A stretch of 64,000 bases of DNA from Rossellomorea sp. BNER (GCA_024213275.1 JANAVG010000020.1:1-64000), one strand, 5' to 3'; positions 9,526 through 19,514 are shown, counted from the first letter of the stretch. Notes: generated from the letters alone by a model not told the origin. Numbers and translations: made by a program.

Positions 9526-9753
9526 CTAACTAGGTGTAGGGGCTTGTAATGGAACAAGGGGCTCTATTTCAGGAGGCTGAATAACCCCGCCATTGTCTGC
9601 CTCTGGGGCAGGCTCTGTGAAACCTCCAGTATTGTATAAATATGAAGCGGATTGAATCTTACCCGAAGTTCCAATTTGAAGAACGGAGGAATTGGCCATT
9701 CCCCCAATCTTAATCATTTGAATGTGAATGGATTGTTGCACATATAGTTTCAT
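9526..9753 (-). CDS. gerPB: GerPB, spore germination protein
   Basis: Second gerP gene, 75 aa. It contains the ANSSVLQIGTSGKI motif and a proline/glutamate-rich C-terminus (EPAPEADNGG, then PPEIEPLVPL) as in other GerPB proteins. It starts 10 nt after the gerPA stop. It acts with the other GerP proteins in the spore coat. No signal peptide or membrane segment is apparent. Confidence 0.94.
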   Translation of the reverse strand: MKLYVQQSIHIQMIKIGGMANSSVLQIGTSGKIQSASYLYNTGGFTEPAPEADNGGVIQPPEIEPLVPLQAPTPS

Positions 9754-9763
9754 AGCATCACGC

Positions 9764-9985
9764 TCACAAGTTTAAATAGATAGGTTGATCGCTGACATCG
9801 TCATCAATCGTATACGTCACAGAATTTTCATTATAAACAGATATCCCGTCCCCTGTTACAAAAGAGCCTGCACCCGCAAAGGTTTTGGCTGTTGAAACAG
9901 GATTGATTTGAAAGACATCACCAATATGAACGACACCACTCGAACCTACACTAATAACTTGAACGGCTCCAACAAAAGCAGGCAT
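9764..9985 (-). CDS. gerPA: GerPA, spore germination protein
   Basis: First gene of the gerP operon, 73 aa, with the family N-terminus MPAFVGAVQVISVGSS and an IGDVFQINP stretch. It is paralogous to gerPF. The ribosome site AAAGGTG precedes the ATG. As the promoter-proximal gene it marks the operon start; in B. subtilis gerP is transcribed by sigma-K in the mother cell, and a possible sigma-K -10 element lies about 36 bp upstream. Confidence 0.95.
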   Translation of the reverse strand: MPAFVGAVQVISVGSSGVVHIGDVFQINPVSTAKTFAGAGSFVTGDGISVYNENSVTYTIDDDVSDQPIYLNL

Positions 9986-10020
9986 TACCGTTCACACCTT
10001 TACTACAAAATGAGATACCA

Positions 10021-10050
10021 CATCATATGCTTATATATTGAATTGTGATA
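10021..10050 (-). promoter_or_regulatory. Possible sigma-K promoter of gerP
   Basis: Reading the minus strand, CAC (10045-10047) is followed after 15 nt by CATATGATG (10021-10029). Sigma-K promoters have AC at -35 and CATANNNTA at -10; the last base differs. The placement upstream of gerPA fits, but the motif is short. Confidence 0.35.
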
Positions 10051-10119
10051 ATCGCCTAATTTGGAAAAAGAAGATACAATAGAATAAAAAGAAATTTAGG
10101 GTGGAGGTACGAACTCGCT

Positions 10120-11307
10120 ATGCAAAGTTTTACACCGATACAAAAACAGGAAAGAATTCTCTCATTAGATGCAATAAGAGGGTTTTCACTCCTAGGTATC
10201 TTTATTATTAATATGATTTCATTTCATTCGCCATTTTTGTATATTGACCCATACACATGGTGGAAAGCTCCTACTGATCAGATGGTTTACCCTTGGATTG
10301 ATGTATTTGTTCAAGCAAGCTTTTATCCATTATTTGCAATGATGTTTGGGTATGGTCTAGGGATACAACAAGAACGAGCCCATATGAAAGGAACCTCTTT
10401 CTACCCATTTGCCATTAGACGATTAATGGTTTTACTAATCATTGGGTGTATCCATGCTTTTTTAGTTTGGTCTGGAGATATTCTCATTAATTATGCTTTA
10501 TTCGGTTTTTTGTTGTTATTATTTATGAGATTATCTGGTAAAGTTCTCATTTGGATTGGAGTCCTTTTATTTGCTATTCCTCAAGCATTCTTAAGTATCT
10601 TACTAATTTTAGTGTCATTTGTAGATCAATCAGGAGTGGCATACTATGCAGATATTCAAGGGATCGAAAATTCCATAAGTGCCTATAGAGAAGGTGGATT
10701 TAATGAAATATTTAAGCAGCGTTTTGATGATTGGTTTGCTGTAAATGGCCCTTCAAATATCTTTTTTCTACTTTTGTCGATTTTACCAATGATGCTAATT
10801 GGTGCCGGCGCTAGTAAAATGCACGCCCTGGAAAAAGTAAGGGAAAACAAAGGAAAATGGATTTTACTCTTAACCCTTACGCTTATAACAGGTATTGTCA
10901 TAAAATGTCTACCATATTTATTCCAGAAAAATTTAGCATATTCTTATGTTCAGGATGCATTAGGTGGTCCGTTCTTATCAGTATCATATGCCTCATTTAT
11001 TGCATTATTAATGTTAAATGGCAAACTTGCTAAAATTCTTAAACCATTAGCGACAGCTGGAAAAATGTCCCTGACAAATTATTTAACACAGTCTATAGTA
11101 GGTACTCTAATCTTTTACTCATATGGTTTAGGTTTATACGGAGGTGTCACACTCCTTACAGGTACATGGTTAGCGATAGGAATATTTAGCATTCAAGTCA
11201 TTCTTTCAGAGATTTGGCTTTCAAAATTTCGCTATGGCCCAGCGGAAAAATTATGGAGAACACTTTCGTACAAGGGTAAAGAAAACACCGTTAAGAAAGA
11301 GGCATAA
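10120..11307 (+). CDS. DUF418 family multi-pass membrane protein
   Basis: 395-aa integral membrane protein of the DUF418 family (YeiB/YxaH type). The N-terminal SLDAIRGFSLLGIFIINM is the usual opening of this family, and the C-terminal half contains the DUF418 domain. About nine or ten hydrophobic segments can be counted. The function of the family is not established; transport has been proposed. GGAGG at 10103-10107 lies 12 nt before the ATG. It is divergent from gerP and upstream of yisK, and is probably a separate insertion relative to the B. subtilis order. Two copies of an R-G-F/D-R-like start motif, seen in some homologues, are not present. Confidence 0.85.
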   Translation: MQSFTPIQKQERILSLDAIRGFSLLGIFIINMISFHSPFLYIDPYTWWKAPTDQMVYPWIDVFVQASFYPLFAMMFGYGLGIQQERAHMKGTSFYPFAIRRLMVLLIIGCIHAFLVWSGDILINYALFGFLLLLFMRLSGKVLIWIGVLLFAIPQAFLSILLILVSFVDQSGVAYYADIQGIENSISAYREGGFNEIFKQRFDDWFAVNGPSNIFFLLLSILPMMLIGAGASKMHALEKVRENKGKWILLLTLTLITGIVIKCLPYLFQKNLAYSYVQDALGGPFLSVSYASFIALLMLNGKLAKILKPLATAGKMSLTNYLTQSIVGTLIFYSYGLGLYGGVTLLTGTWLAIGIFSIQVILSEIWLSKFRYGPAEKLWRTLSYKGKENTVKKEA

Positions 11308-11357
11308 GGAAAAAATCATTTAAGAAATAAATAGAAAAAAGAAAGGGAGAAAAATCA

Positions 11358-12248
11358 ATGAAACTTGCAGCCTTTCAAGTTAATGACAAAGAATATTATG
11401 GTGTAGTAGAGGAATCAGGGAAACTAGTCTGGAATGTTAAAGAGATGGGAGATAACCTTCCGGAAACAATACTTAATGGCATACAGGAGGGCCCTTCTTT
11501 TATTTTGAGAATAGAAGAGATTATGATGAATAAAAGGTCATACCCTAAAGAGCCGCCTTACTGTTTCCCTATTGATAATGTACAATGGAAAGCTCCTATT
11601 TCAGTTCCTGCAAAGAACATCATGTGTGTAGGAAAAAATTATCGTGACCATGCAATAGAAATGGGGAGTGAAGCAGATATTCCCGAAGATGTGATGGTAT
11701 TTACAAAAGCACCAACTAGTGTCATCGGGCACATGGAAGATGTCTTTAGTCATCATGAAGTTACAGAAGAATTAGACTATGAAGGAGAACTAGCGTTGAT
11801 CATAGGAAAGGCTGGGAAAGGGATTGAAGAGAAGGAAGCGTTGGATTTCATTTTCGGCTATACCATCATCAACGATATTACGGCAAGGGATTTACAGAAA
11901 AAGCATAAACAATTCTTTATAGGAAAAAGCTTGGATACTACCTGCCCAATGGGACCCTGGATTGTCACCAATGACGATATTTTACAGCCTAATCACCTCA
12001 CAATCATGACGAAAATCAATGGGGAAATACGCCAACATTCAAATACAAAACATTTTATATTCCCAATCGAGCGAATCATCTCTGAAATATCAAAAGGAAT
12101 GACATTACAACCCGGTGATATTATTGCAACAGGAACACCTGCTGGGGTGGGAAAAGGCTTTAATCCGCCAAGGTTTTTAAAAAGGGGCGATATAATGGAA
12201 ATATCCATCGAAGGGATTGGAGTATTACAAAATAATATTACCCACTAA
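11358..12248 (+). CDS. yisK: YisK, fumarylacetoacetate hydrolase family protein
   Basis: 296 aa, FAH-fold enzyme. B. subtilis YisK is known as an oxaloacetate decarboxylase that also associates with the cell-elongation machinery through Mbl. An N-terminal domain of about 90 residues precedes the FAH domain, which opens at PAKNIMCVGKNYRDHA. The acidic metal ligands are visible in LDYEGELALI (two Glu) and NDITARDLQ (Asp), and GTPAGVG is the conserved C-terminal glycine loop. The ribosome site is GAAAGGGAG. It follows the DUF418 gene by 50 nt and precedes yisL as in B. subtilis. Confidence 0.9.
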   Translation: MKLAAFQVNDKEYYGVVEESGKLVWNVKEMGDNLPETILNGIQEGPSFILRIEEIMMNKRSYPKEPPYCFPIDNVQWKAPISVPAKNIMCVGKNYRDHAIEMGSEADIPEDVMVFTKAPTSVIGHMEDVFSHHEVTEELDYEGELALIIGKAGKGIEEKEALDFIFGYTIINDITARDLQKKHKQFFIGKSLDTTCPMGPWIVTNDDILQPNHLTIMTKINGEIRQHSNTKHFIFPIERIISEISKGMTLQPGDIIATGTPAGVGKGFNPPRFLKRGDIMEISIEGIGVLQNNITH

Positions 12249-12354
12249 TGTGACAAATCTAAGAACATGATGGATTAGATTTCAATAGTAGGAATTAATT
12301 ATGGTATTATGAAGGTTGGAGAAATCAATTTGGGTATAAAAGGAGGAAATAAAA

Positions 12355-12726
12355 GTGTTTGATACTACGCATGCTCATATTACGACATGGGCGATAGCTC
12401 TTATTCTCTTTTTTGTTGCTTTAGGATTACATAATAGTGGAAAAGAAAAAGCTAGAAAAATCGTTCATATGACCCTTCGCTTATTTTACTTGCTCATTAT
12501 TTTGACGGGTGCATTATTATTCTGGAAACACCAAGGAATTAACCCGGCACTATACGGTATTAAAGGCTTGGCAGGAATTTGGTTAATAGCCATGTTTGAA
12601 ATGATTTTAGTAAGAACTTCAAAAGGGGAAAAAGCAGGCGCATTTTGGGTACAATTTATCATTGCTCTACTTGCTTTGCTCTACCTTGGTTTAAGATTGC
12701 CTTTAGGGTTTAATCCTTTTGCATAA
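12355..12726 (+). CDS. yisL: YisL, UPF0344 family membrane protein
   Basis: 123 aa with four hydrophobic segments (roughly residues 10-22, 43-60, 70-85 and 97-118), so a small four-helix membrane protein of the UPF0344/YisL family. The function is unknown. The start is a GTG at 12355, set by AGGAGG at 12341-12346. The gene is followed directly by a strong terminator. Order yisK-yisL matches B. subtilis. Confidence 0.92.
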   Translation: MFDTTHAHITTWAIALILFFVALGLHNSGKEKARKIVHMTLRLFYLLIILTGALLFWKHQGINPALYGIKGLAGIWLIAMFEMILVRTSKGEKAGAFWVQFIIALLALLYLGLRLPLGFNPFA

Positions 12727-12732
12727 CCTAAC

Positions 12733-12784
12733 AAAAAAGGGACTTCAACCACCAATTTGGTGGTTGAAGTCCCTTTTTTTTTAT
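12733..12784 (+). terminator. Rho-independent terminator after yisL
   Basis: GGGACTTCAACCACCA pairs perfectly with TGGTGGTTGAAGTCCC over a short AATT loop and is followed by a run of ten T residues; an A run precedes it, so it could also work on the minus strand. Confidence 0.95.
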
Positions 12785-12881
12785 TTGAGATTATCCATTT
12801 AGATTTTGTGGCGCCAAAGCAGTATCGGTAAAGAGAGCAAACGTATAAACCGAAAGACGCCATAAAAGTGTATTTAAATCG

Positions 12882-12992
12882 AATTGCACGAATCAGAACT
12901 ACAATTGCACGAGAGTCTACTTCAATTGCACCAAAATCGAATTAATTGCACGAAACCCCACTACAATTGCACGAAAATAAAAATAATTGCAC
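12882..12992. repeat. Six AATTGCAC repeats at 20-21 bp spacing
   Basis: The octamer AATTGCAC, usually followed by GA or CA, starts at 12882, 12903, 12924, 12944, 12965 and 12985, that is every 21, 21, 20, 21 and 20 bp. All copies are in the same orientation and the 12-13 bp between them differ in sequence. The period is two turns of B-DNA, so every copy faces the same side of the helix. The array lies between the yisL terminator and the 3' end of the yisN-position gene. Function unknown; a protein-binding array is one possibility. Confidence 0.85.
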
Positions 12993-13052
12993 ATCTTATT
13001 TTTATTCAGTCACCAATCACCCTTATGTATAGAGGGAACCGCTCCTCTATGG

Positions 13053-13613
13053 TTACTCAAACTTTTCAATCATAATTCGTTTTCCATTACTTAAAGTGAA
13101 TTCAAATCGGTCACGTTGTTTTTTATAATAAGTAAAGTGATGTTGAACAGCACATACACTTTCGCCATTATCAAACGTCATAAAGTTTACACCTTGTCTG
13201 ATTTTCCTATTCTCAAGGAAAGATAAATGATTATGACAGAAGATACAATCATATATTGAAAAGTCAATAGAATTTAAAGAAGAGATAAATTGTACAAAGG
13301 CATCGTCGTTTAACTCATCCATTAGCATTTCGAGTGCAAAGATTAGGTTTTTCTTAATTCGAATGCTTTCCTGTTCTTCTAATGATAATGTTAAATACTT
13401 AGTAAACACTTTTCCATTCGCTTGAAGGATTCCCCTGTGCCACTCACCATTTCGATTTACTTCAACTTCTTGCCCTGAATAAAATTCAAGGTCTGTCTCT
13501 TCATCAAATTCATCATCGATAAAAAGCCATAAGTCATCTACCATTTCAAGCTTTCCGGTAATGTAGGAACGATTTTGCTTTTGTAGTAGTTTAGTTCGAT
13601 AAAGATTATTCAT
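13053..13613 (-). CDS. DUF2777-like protein, probably YisN
   Basis: 186 aa, soluble. Its position between yisL and asnO is that of yisN in B. subtilis, and I think it is a DUF2777 protein, but this rests on recall. Visible features are an acidic patch (WLFIDDEFDEETDLEF), a basic C-terminus, and a Cys-x2-Cys-His cluster (CIFCHNH) followed by Cys-x3-His-His about 30 residues on, which could bind a metal. The start at 13613 is chosen over an upstream one at 13655 because GAGGAGGG lies five bases before it. No function is assigned. Confidence 0.7.
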   Translation of the reverse strand: MNNLYRTKLLQKQNRSYITGKLEMVDDLWLFIDDEFDEETDLEFYSGQEVEVNRNGEWHRGILQANGKVFTKYLTLSLEEQESIRIKKNLIFALEMLMDELNDDAFVQFISSLNSIDFSIYDCIFCHNHLSFLENRKIRQGVNFMTFDNGESVCAVQHHFTYYKKQRDRFEFTLSNGKRIMIEKFE

Positions 13614-13795
13614 ATTTTCCCTCCTCATGACATAGAGTGGCTTTGTTATCTTCATTATCTACAAAAACTCTTTAGTTTAGCATATTTCTTTACAATAAAA
13701 ATGGAATTATGACAGTTAACCAATTTTTCAAAAATGCATATGATAACCATATGTAATTGAGCCCAATTTTCGAAAGGGAGAAGGGATGATAGGTA

Positions 13796-15646
13796 ATGTG
13801 CGGAATTACTGGATGGGTTGATTATTGGAATGACTTAAGAACTGAAGAAAACGCATTGAAAAAAATGACGAATACTTTAAAGAAAAGAGGGCCGGATGAT
13901 ACGAATTTTTGGCTGCATCCCTATGTGGCATTTGGACATAAACGGTTAGTTGTAGTGGATCCTGAAGGTGGGAAACAACCCATGAGTAAAAAGGTTGGTG
14001 ATCACACATTTACGATTTGCTATAATGGCGAGCTTTACAACACAGAAGATTTAAGAAAAGTTCTCCTTACTAAAGGATATTCATTTAGTGGACATTCTGA
14101 CACAGAAGTATTACTAGCTTCTTATATTGAATGGAGAGAAGATTGTGTTGATCATTTAAATGGGATATTTGCTTTTGCCGTTTGGGATAGTGAGAAGGAG
14201 CATGTGTTTATTGGCAGGGATCGTTTAGGGGTAAAGCCGCTCTTTTTTAGTGAGAAAAAAGGAGGTTTGCTATTTGGTTCCGAAATTAAATCGTTACTTG
14301 CACATCCAGATGTTAAAGCGGAAGTTGATCGTGAAGGACTATCGGAGATATTAGGACTTGGGCCTTCCCGATCACCAGGGAATGGTGTATTTAAAGGAAT
14401 TGCGGAACTAAGACCTGGGCACGCCCTTACTTTTTCACGTAATGGTTTGAAAATCTGGAGATATTGGAATGTTGAAAGTAAACAACATCAAGATAATTTT
14501 GGTGAAACAGTGGAGAACGTTCGCTACTTATTGTCTGATAGTATCACACGTCAACTTGTATCCGATGTTCCATTATGTACTTTTCTTTCTGGAGGAGTCG
14601 ATTCAAGCGCGATTACAGGGATTGCAGCTAATGCATACAAAAGTGAAGGGAAAGGGAGCCTCCACACCTATTCTGTGGATTATGAAGGGAATAAAGAGTT
14701 TTTTAAATCGAATGATTTTCAACCCGATGCGGATGGTCCTTGGATTGAAAAGGTGTCTAAACATTTCCGTACGACTCATCATTCATGCTATATTTCACAA
14801 GAGTCACTTAAAGATTATTTAGTGGAAGCCGTTCATGTTAGGGATTTACCAGGGATGGCAGATGTCGATTCTTCGTTGCTATGGTTTTGTAAAGAAATTA
14901 AACAAGATTTCACTGTAGGATTATCTGGAGAATGTGCAGATGAAATTTTCGGAGGTTATCCGTGGTTTCATAGGGAGGAAGACTTTCATCGTCTTGGATT
15001 CCCATGGATGAGATCTACCGTTGAACGCCAAGGATTGTTGAAGGACTCATGGAAACAGAAGTTAAATCTCAATGAATATGTATTATCCAAATATAATGAA
15101 ACGGTTAAAGAAACGCCAAGATTAGAAGGAGAAAATGGGATAGAGGCAAAGAGGAGAGAGCTTTTTTATTTAAATCTCATTTGGTTTATGACAACACTAC
15201 TTGATCGCAAAGACAGAATGAGTATGGGGGCAAGTCTTGAGGTAAGGGTTCCATTTGCAGATCATCGTTTGGTCGAATATGTATGGAACATCCCATGGGA
15301 AATGAAGATGCATGAAAATCGTGAAAAAGGAATTTTAAGAAAAGCATTAGAAGGAATTTTACCGCATGAAGTTCTTTATCGTAAAAAAAGTCCATATCCG
15401 AAAACGCATCATCCGTTATATACATCTCTTGTGAAAAATTGGCTTAATGAAATAATGGATGATTCGTCTTCCGTCCTACTTGAATTATTTGATCAAAAAC
15501 AGTTAAAAGATATTGTTCATTCAGACGGAAAAGCTTTCCAAGTACCATGGTATGGGCAGCTCATGACTGGGCCACAATTGTTAGCACATCTAGCTCAAAT
15601 TCATGTTTGGTTTAAGGACTATAATATTAATATTGTAGAAAGTTAG
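13796..15646 (+). CDS. asnO: Asparagine synthetase (glutamine-hydrolysing), AsnO type
   Basis: 616 aa class II asparagine synthetase, converting aspartate, glutamine and ATP to asparagine. The N-terminal Ntn amidotransferase domain begins MCGITGW, so Cys becomes the catalytic N-terminus after Met removal. The synthetase domain has the ATP pyrophosphatase loop SGGVDSS near residue 265. Length and position next to the yisN-like gene match B. subtilis AsnO (YisO), whose loss affects sporulation. The ribosome site is AAAGGGAGAAGGG; an ATG at 13785 is out of frame. Confidence 0.95.
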   Translation: MCGITGWVDYWNDLRTEENALKKMTNTLKKRGPDDTNFWLHPYVAFGHKRLVVVDPEGGKQPMSKKVGDHTFTICYNGELYNTEDLRKVLLTKGYSFSGHSDTEVLLASYIEWREDCVDHLNGIFAFAVWDSEKEHVFIGRDRLGVKPLFFSEKKGGLLFGSEIKSLLAHPDVKAEVDREGLSEILGLGPSRSPGNGVFKGIAELRPGHALTFSRNGLKIWRYWNVESKQHQDNFGETVENVRYLLSDSITRQLVSDVPLCTFLSGGVDSSAITGIAANAYKSEGKGSLHTYSVDYEGNKEFFKSNDFQPDADGPWIEKVSKHFRTTHHSCYISQESLKDYLVEAVHVRDLPGMADVDSSLLWFCKEIKQDFTVGLSGECADEIFGGYPWFHREEDFHRLGFPWMRSTVERQGLLKDSWKQKLNLNEYVLSKYNETVKETPRLEGENGIEAKRRELFYLNLIWFMTTLLDRKDRMSMGASLEVRVPFADHRLVEYVWNIPWEMKMHENREKGILRKALEGILPHEVLYRKKSPYPKTHHPLYTSLVKNWLNEIMDDSSSVLLELFDQKQLKDIVHSDGKAFQVPWYGQLMTGPQLLAHLAQIHVWFKDYNINIVES

Positions 15647-15670
15647 AATGAAGAGTTTCTAATAATAAAA

Positions 15671-15840
15671 GGCTGTTTTCGTAAACTTTGTTGCTATATT
15701 TCGGAAAAGAGTAGTGGTTGATTGCAGCGAAAGATTGATCGGGGTCTCACCTGTCCCGCTGCTCCCGCAGGAGTCTCGCACCTGCAGCGAAGATCAACCT
15801 CTTTCTCGATGGTTTGCTTTCACAAAATCTATTTATAAAA
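15671..15840. repeat. Family A MITE-like repeat, shortened copy
   Basis: The left end GGCTGTTTTCGTAAAC matches the family terminus. The core 15711-15800 carries GTGGTTGATTGCAGCGAAAG, GGTCTCACCTGTCCCGCT and GCTCCCGCAGGAGTC. The middle block that holds CCCGCGGAAAGCGAGC in other copies is missing, and the right terminus is degenerate. It lies just downstream of asnO, in the opposite orientation to the copy after addA. Confidence 0.7.
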
Positions 15841-15857
15841 TAACTCTGTTTCTAATA

Positions 15858-15906
15858 AAAAGAGCCCATGTACCACTAATTGTGGTTAATGGGCTCTTCA
15901 TTTTTA
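15858..15906. terminator. Bidirectional terminator between asnO and the MATE gene
   Basis: AGAGCCCAT (15861-15869) and ATGGGCTCT (15889-15897) form a stem, extended by TACCAC/GTGGTTA; T-rich tails occur on both strands. One arm encodes the last residues of the minus-strand MATE protein, so the hairpin overlaps its coding end. Confidence 0.8.
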
Positions 15907-17237
15907 ATAAATGTTTTTCGAATCCAAACCCTTGATTTCCATCGACGAAGCATAATAATGCCTCTTAACCACTCATCTGCTATAAAAGAAATCCAGATGC
16001 CGATTAAACCTAATCCAAAATGAATTCCTAAGATATAGGAGAGGGTAACACTTACTCCCCACATGGAGAGGATCCCCATATAGACTGGGAATTTCACATC
16101 ACCAGTGGCTCTAAGCGCGTTGATAACCACAAGATTAAAGCTTCTACCTGGCTCTAAGATAATGGTCATATAGATTAATAGGCTGCCTAAATATATAATT
16201 TCTTCGTTAGATGTGAATATTTTCATCAATGGTGTGGACACAAATGAAAACAATATAGCCATAAATAAGGAAATGATTATAGCAATCTTTAAACTTTTGA
16301 TACATCTTTGATAAGCTTCTTCGATTCTCTGTGCACCCACCATATGTCCTATCAGAATTTGAGTCCCTTGACTGATGGCTACACTAAATAAAAAGATAAA
16401 CATCATTAAATTCTGAGCATAAACTTTGGTTGTTAACGCTTCTGTCCCAAGAATAGCGATGAAATATGTTATAACCATCTGAGATCCGTTATAGGAAAGA
16501 TGTTCACCTGCAGATGGGATCCCGATTTTCAATAGGTCTTTCAAATGCTTCATTGGAATCTTTAGTAGTCGTTTAAAAGGAAGTGCTCCAGGAACTCTTT
16601 TGAATAAGACAATCATTAACACGATAAATCCTAGCAGTCTACTAACAGTTGTTGAGTAGGCTACACCCTCAACGCCAAGAACTGGAATTCCAAATGGACC
16701 AAAAATGAATAAATAGTTCCCGATCACATTGAGAACATTCATCCCAATCGTGATATACATAGCATCTTTCGTGTAGCCATAGCTGCGGATGATGGCACCT
16801 GCCGTCATAATTAGAGCTTGGATGAAAGCAAAACCACCAACGATATTAAGATAAGAAGAAGCCTCAGTAAGGAGGCTTTTCGGTAGATCCATAAGCAATA
16901 AAATTTCTTCATTGAAGATCCAAATGCTTAAACTTAGTAGAATGCCAAAGAGCAAGTTCACAATAAGTGAGATTAATGAAATTTCTCCTGCCGCTTGTTT
17001 GCGTTCAGCACCAAGGTTCTGGGCAACTAATATAGCCGTCCCTGTTGCAACAAACCCGAACATAACAATAATGAGAGAGAGGATTTGATTAGAAACGCCA
17101 ACCGCCGCAACAGAATCATCTGAATACTGACTGAGCATTAATGTATCGGCATTTCCCATCAGCATATGTAGGAAAATTTCAATGAATATTGGCCAGGTTA
17201 AGGTGAATAGAGTCATATTTTTTAGATTACTTTTCAT
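15876..17237 (-). CDS. MATE family efflux transporter
   Basis: 453 aa multidrug and toxic compound extrusion protein, a 12-helix cation-coupled antiporter. The N-terminal TWPIFIEIFLHMLMGNADTL is typical of the NorM/MatE class, and two homologous six-helix halves can be followed, the second starting near PSAGEHLSYNGSQMVI. The start at 17237 is preferred to one at 17378: AAGGGG precedes it, and the upstream extension is encoded by a family C repeat. The substrate cannot be told from sequence. It shares a terminator with asnO. Confidence 0.9.
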   Translation of the reverse strand: MKSNLKNMTLFTLTWPIFIEIFLHMLMGNADTLMLSQYSDDSVAAVGVSNQILSLIIVMFGFVATGTAILVAQNLGAERKQAAGEISLISLIVNLLFGILLSLSIWIFNEEILLLMDLPKSLLTEASSYLNIVGGFAFIQALIMTAGAIIRSYGYTKDAMYITIGMNVLNVIGNYLFIFGPFGIPVLGVEGVAYSTTVSRLLGFIVLMIVLFKRVPGALPFKRLLKIPMKHLKDLLKIGIPSAGEHLSYNGSQMVITYFIAILGTEALTTKVYAQNLMMFIFLFSVAISQGTQILIGHMVGAQRIEEAYQRCIKSLKIAIIISLFMAILFSFVSTPLMKIFTSNEEIIYLGSLLIYMTIILEPGRSFNLVVINALRATGDVKFPVYMGILSMWGVSVTLSYILGIHFGLGLIGIWISFIADEWLRGIIMLRRWKSRVWIRKTFIKNEEPINHN

Positions 17238-17265
17238 TGGGATCCCCTTAACTAAAAAAAAGGAA

Positions 17266-17400
17266 AAGGCTGGGGCTCCTCCAAGGGTGTCTGAAACGAC
17301 TTTGATTGTCCATATATAGAAGATGCTTATGAGGCTATCTTTTATATATAGAAGTTGTGGTTCTGTAGTTCCTGACACCTTGGATTTGGGATAGCCCCAT
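17266..17400. repeat. Family C long-hairpin repeat after the neopullulanase gene
   Basis: Nested inverted repeats: GGCTGGGGCT / AGCCCC outside and CCAAGGGTGTCTG / CAGGAACTAC...GACACCTTGG inside, with two TATATAGAAG segments in the loop region. The GGTGTCAGGAAC block is shared with the copy at 58851. It lies between the neopullulanase stop (17418) and the MATE start (17237), probably ending the neopullulanase transcript. Confidence 0.65.
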
Positions 17401-17417
17401 GTCTTTCAGAATGTTTT

Positions 17418-19199
<1,782 letters not shown>

Positions 19200-19345
19200 T
19201 CACCTAAAGGTTATTCTAAAATCTTATGAATGTCAATAATGTAAAACTTCTCTCGATAGTTGATCAAGTCTGATGAACAGAAGTAGTTATTTCCACTTCC
19301 CTATAAATTTGGGAAACTTACTTTTTAATAAAAATAGTACAGAGG

Positions 19346-19359
19346 AGAAAACGCTTGCG
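19346..19359 (-). promoter_or_regulatory. cre/LacI-type operator candidate on the neopullulanase side
   Basis: Minus strand CGCAAGCGTTTTCT agrees with the CcpA cre pattern TGNAANCGNWWWCA except at the two end positions. It lies about 170 bp upstream of the neopullulanase start in the divergent control region. Confidence 0.45.
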
Positions 19360-19397
19360 ATAAATCGATAATAATATAAATTTTCAAAAAAAAACTG

Positions 19398-19425
19398 TTG
19401 TCAAACTAGATATAGGCAGTATAAT
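19398..19425 (+). promoter_or_regulatory. Sigma-A promoter of the mdxEFG operon
   Basis: TTGTCA (19398-19403), 16 bp, TATAAT (19420-19425). Transcription would begin near 19432, immediately before a cre-like box, giving a leader of about 130 nt to mdxE. Confidence 0.8.
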
Positions 19426-19437
19426 AAGATTAGGTTG

Positions 19438-19451
19438 TGCAATCGTTTTCA
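19438..19451 (+). promoter_or_regulatory. cre site at the mdx transcription start
   Basis: TGCAATCGTTTTCA fits the catabolite-responsive element TGWAANCGNTNWCA at 13 of 14 positions. Placed at about +6 to +20, it suggests CcpA repression by roadblock or promoter occlusion when glucose is present. Confidence 0.65.
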
Positions 19452-19458
19452 CAGAAAA

Positions 19459-19472
19459 TGAAAGCGTTAACG
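19459..19472 (+). promoter_or_regulatory. Second cre/LacI-type operator
   Basis: TGAAAGCGTTAACG lies eight bases after the first cre box. It matches the cre consensus but for the final base, and its CG-centred half-sites also suit a LacI-family sugar regulator such as the one encoded at 25088. Confidence 0.5.
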
Positions 19473-19500
19473 TTTAGAACCTTTCTTTTTTCTAGTATTG

Positions 19501-19514
19501 TGCAAACGTTTGTC
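19501..19514 (+). promoter_or_regulatory. Palindromic LacI-family operator candidate
   Basis: TGCAAACGTTTGTC contains the perfect palindrome CAAACGTTTG. It is the most symmetrical of the boxes between the promoter and mdxE and is a likely site for the local MalR/MdxR-like regulator (inference). Confidence 0.5.

Noticed and set aside
10081-10119. Standard promoter for the DUF418 gene
   Set aside because: A TACAAT is present at 10075-10080 but no -35 hexamer lies at proper spacing.
12882-12992. CRISPR array
   Set aside because: Repeats of 8-10 bp and linkers of 12-13 bp are far too short, and no cas genes are present.
12884-13075. 63-aa open frame across the AATTGCAC array
   Set aside because: The peptide periodicity (LQLHES-like) is caused by the 20-21 bp DNA repeats; the spacing is not a constant multiple of three, and there is no ribosome site.
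17237-17378. N-terminal extension of the MATE protein to 500 aa
   Set aside because: The extra 47 codons are encoded by a family C hairpin repeat; the start at 17237 has a ribosome site and fits the family start.
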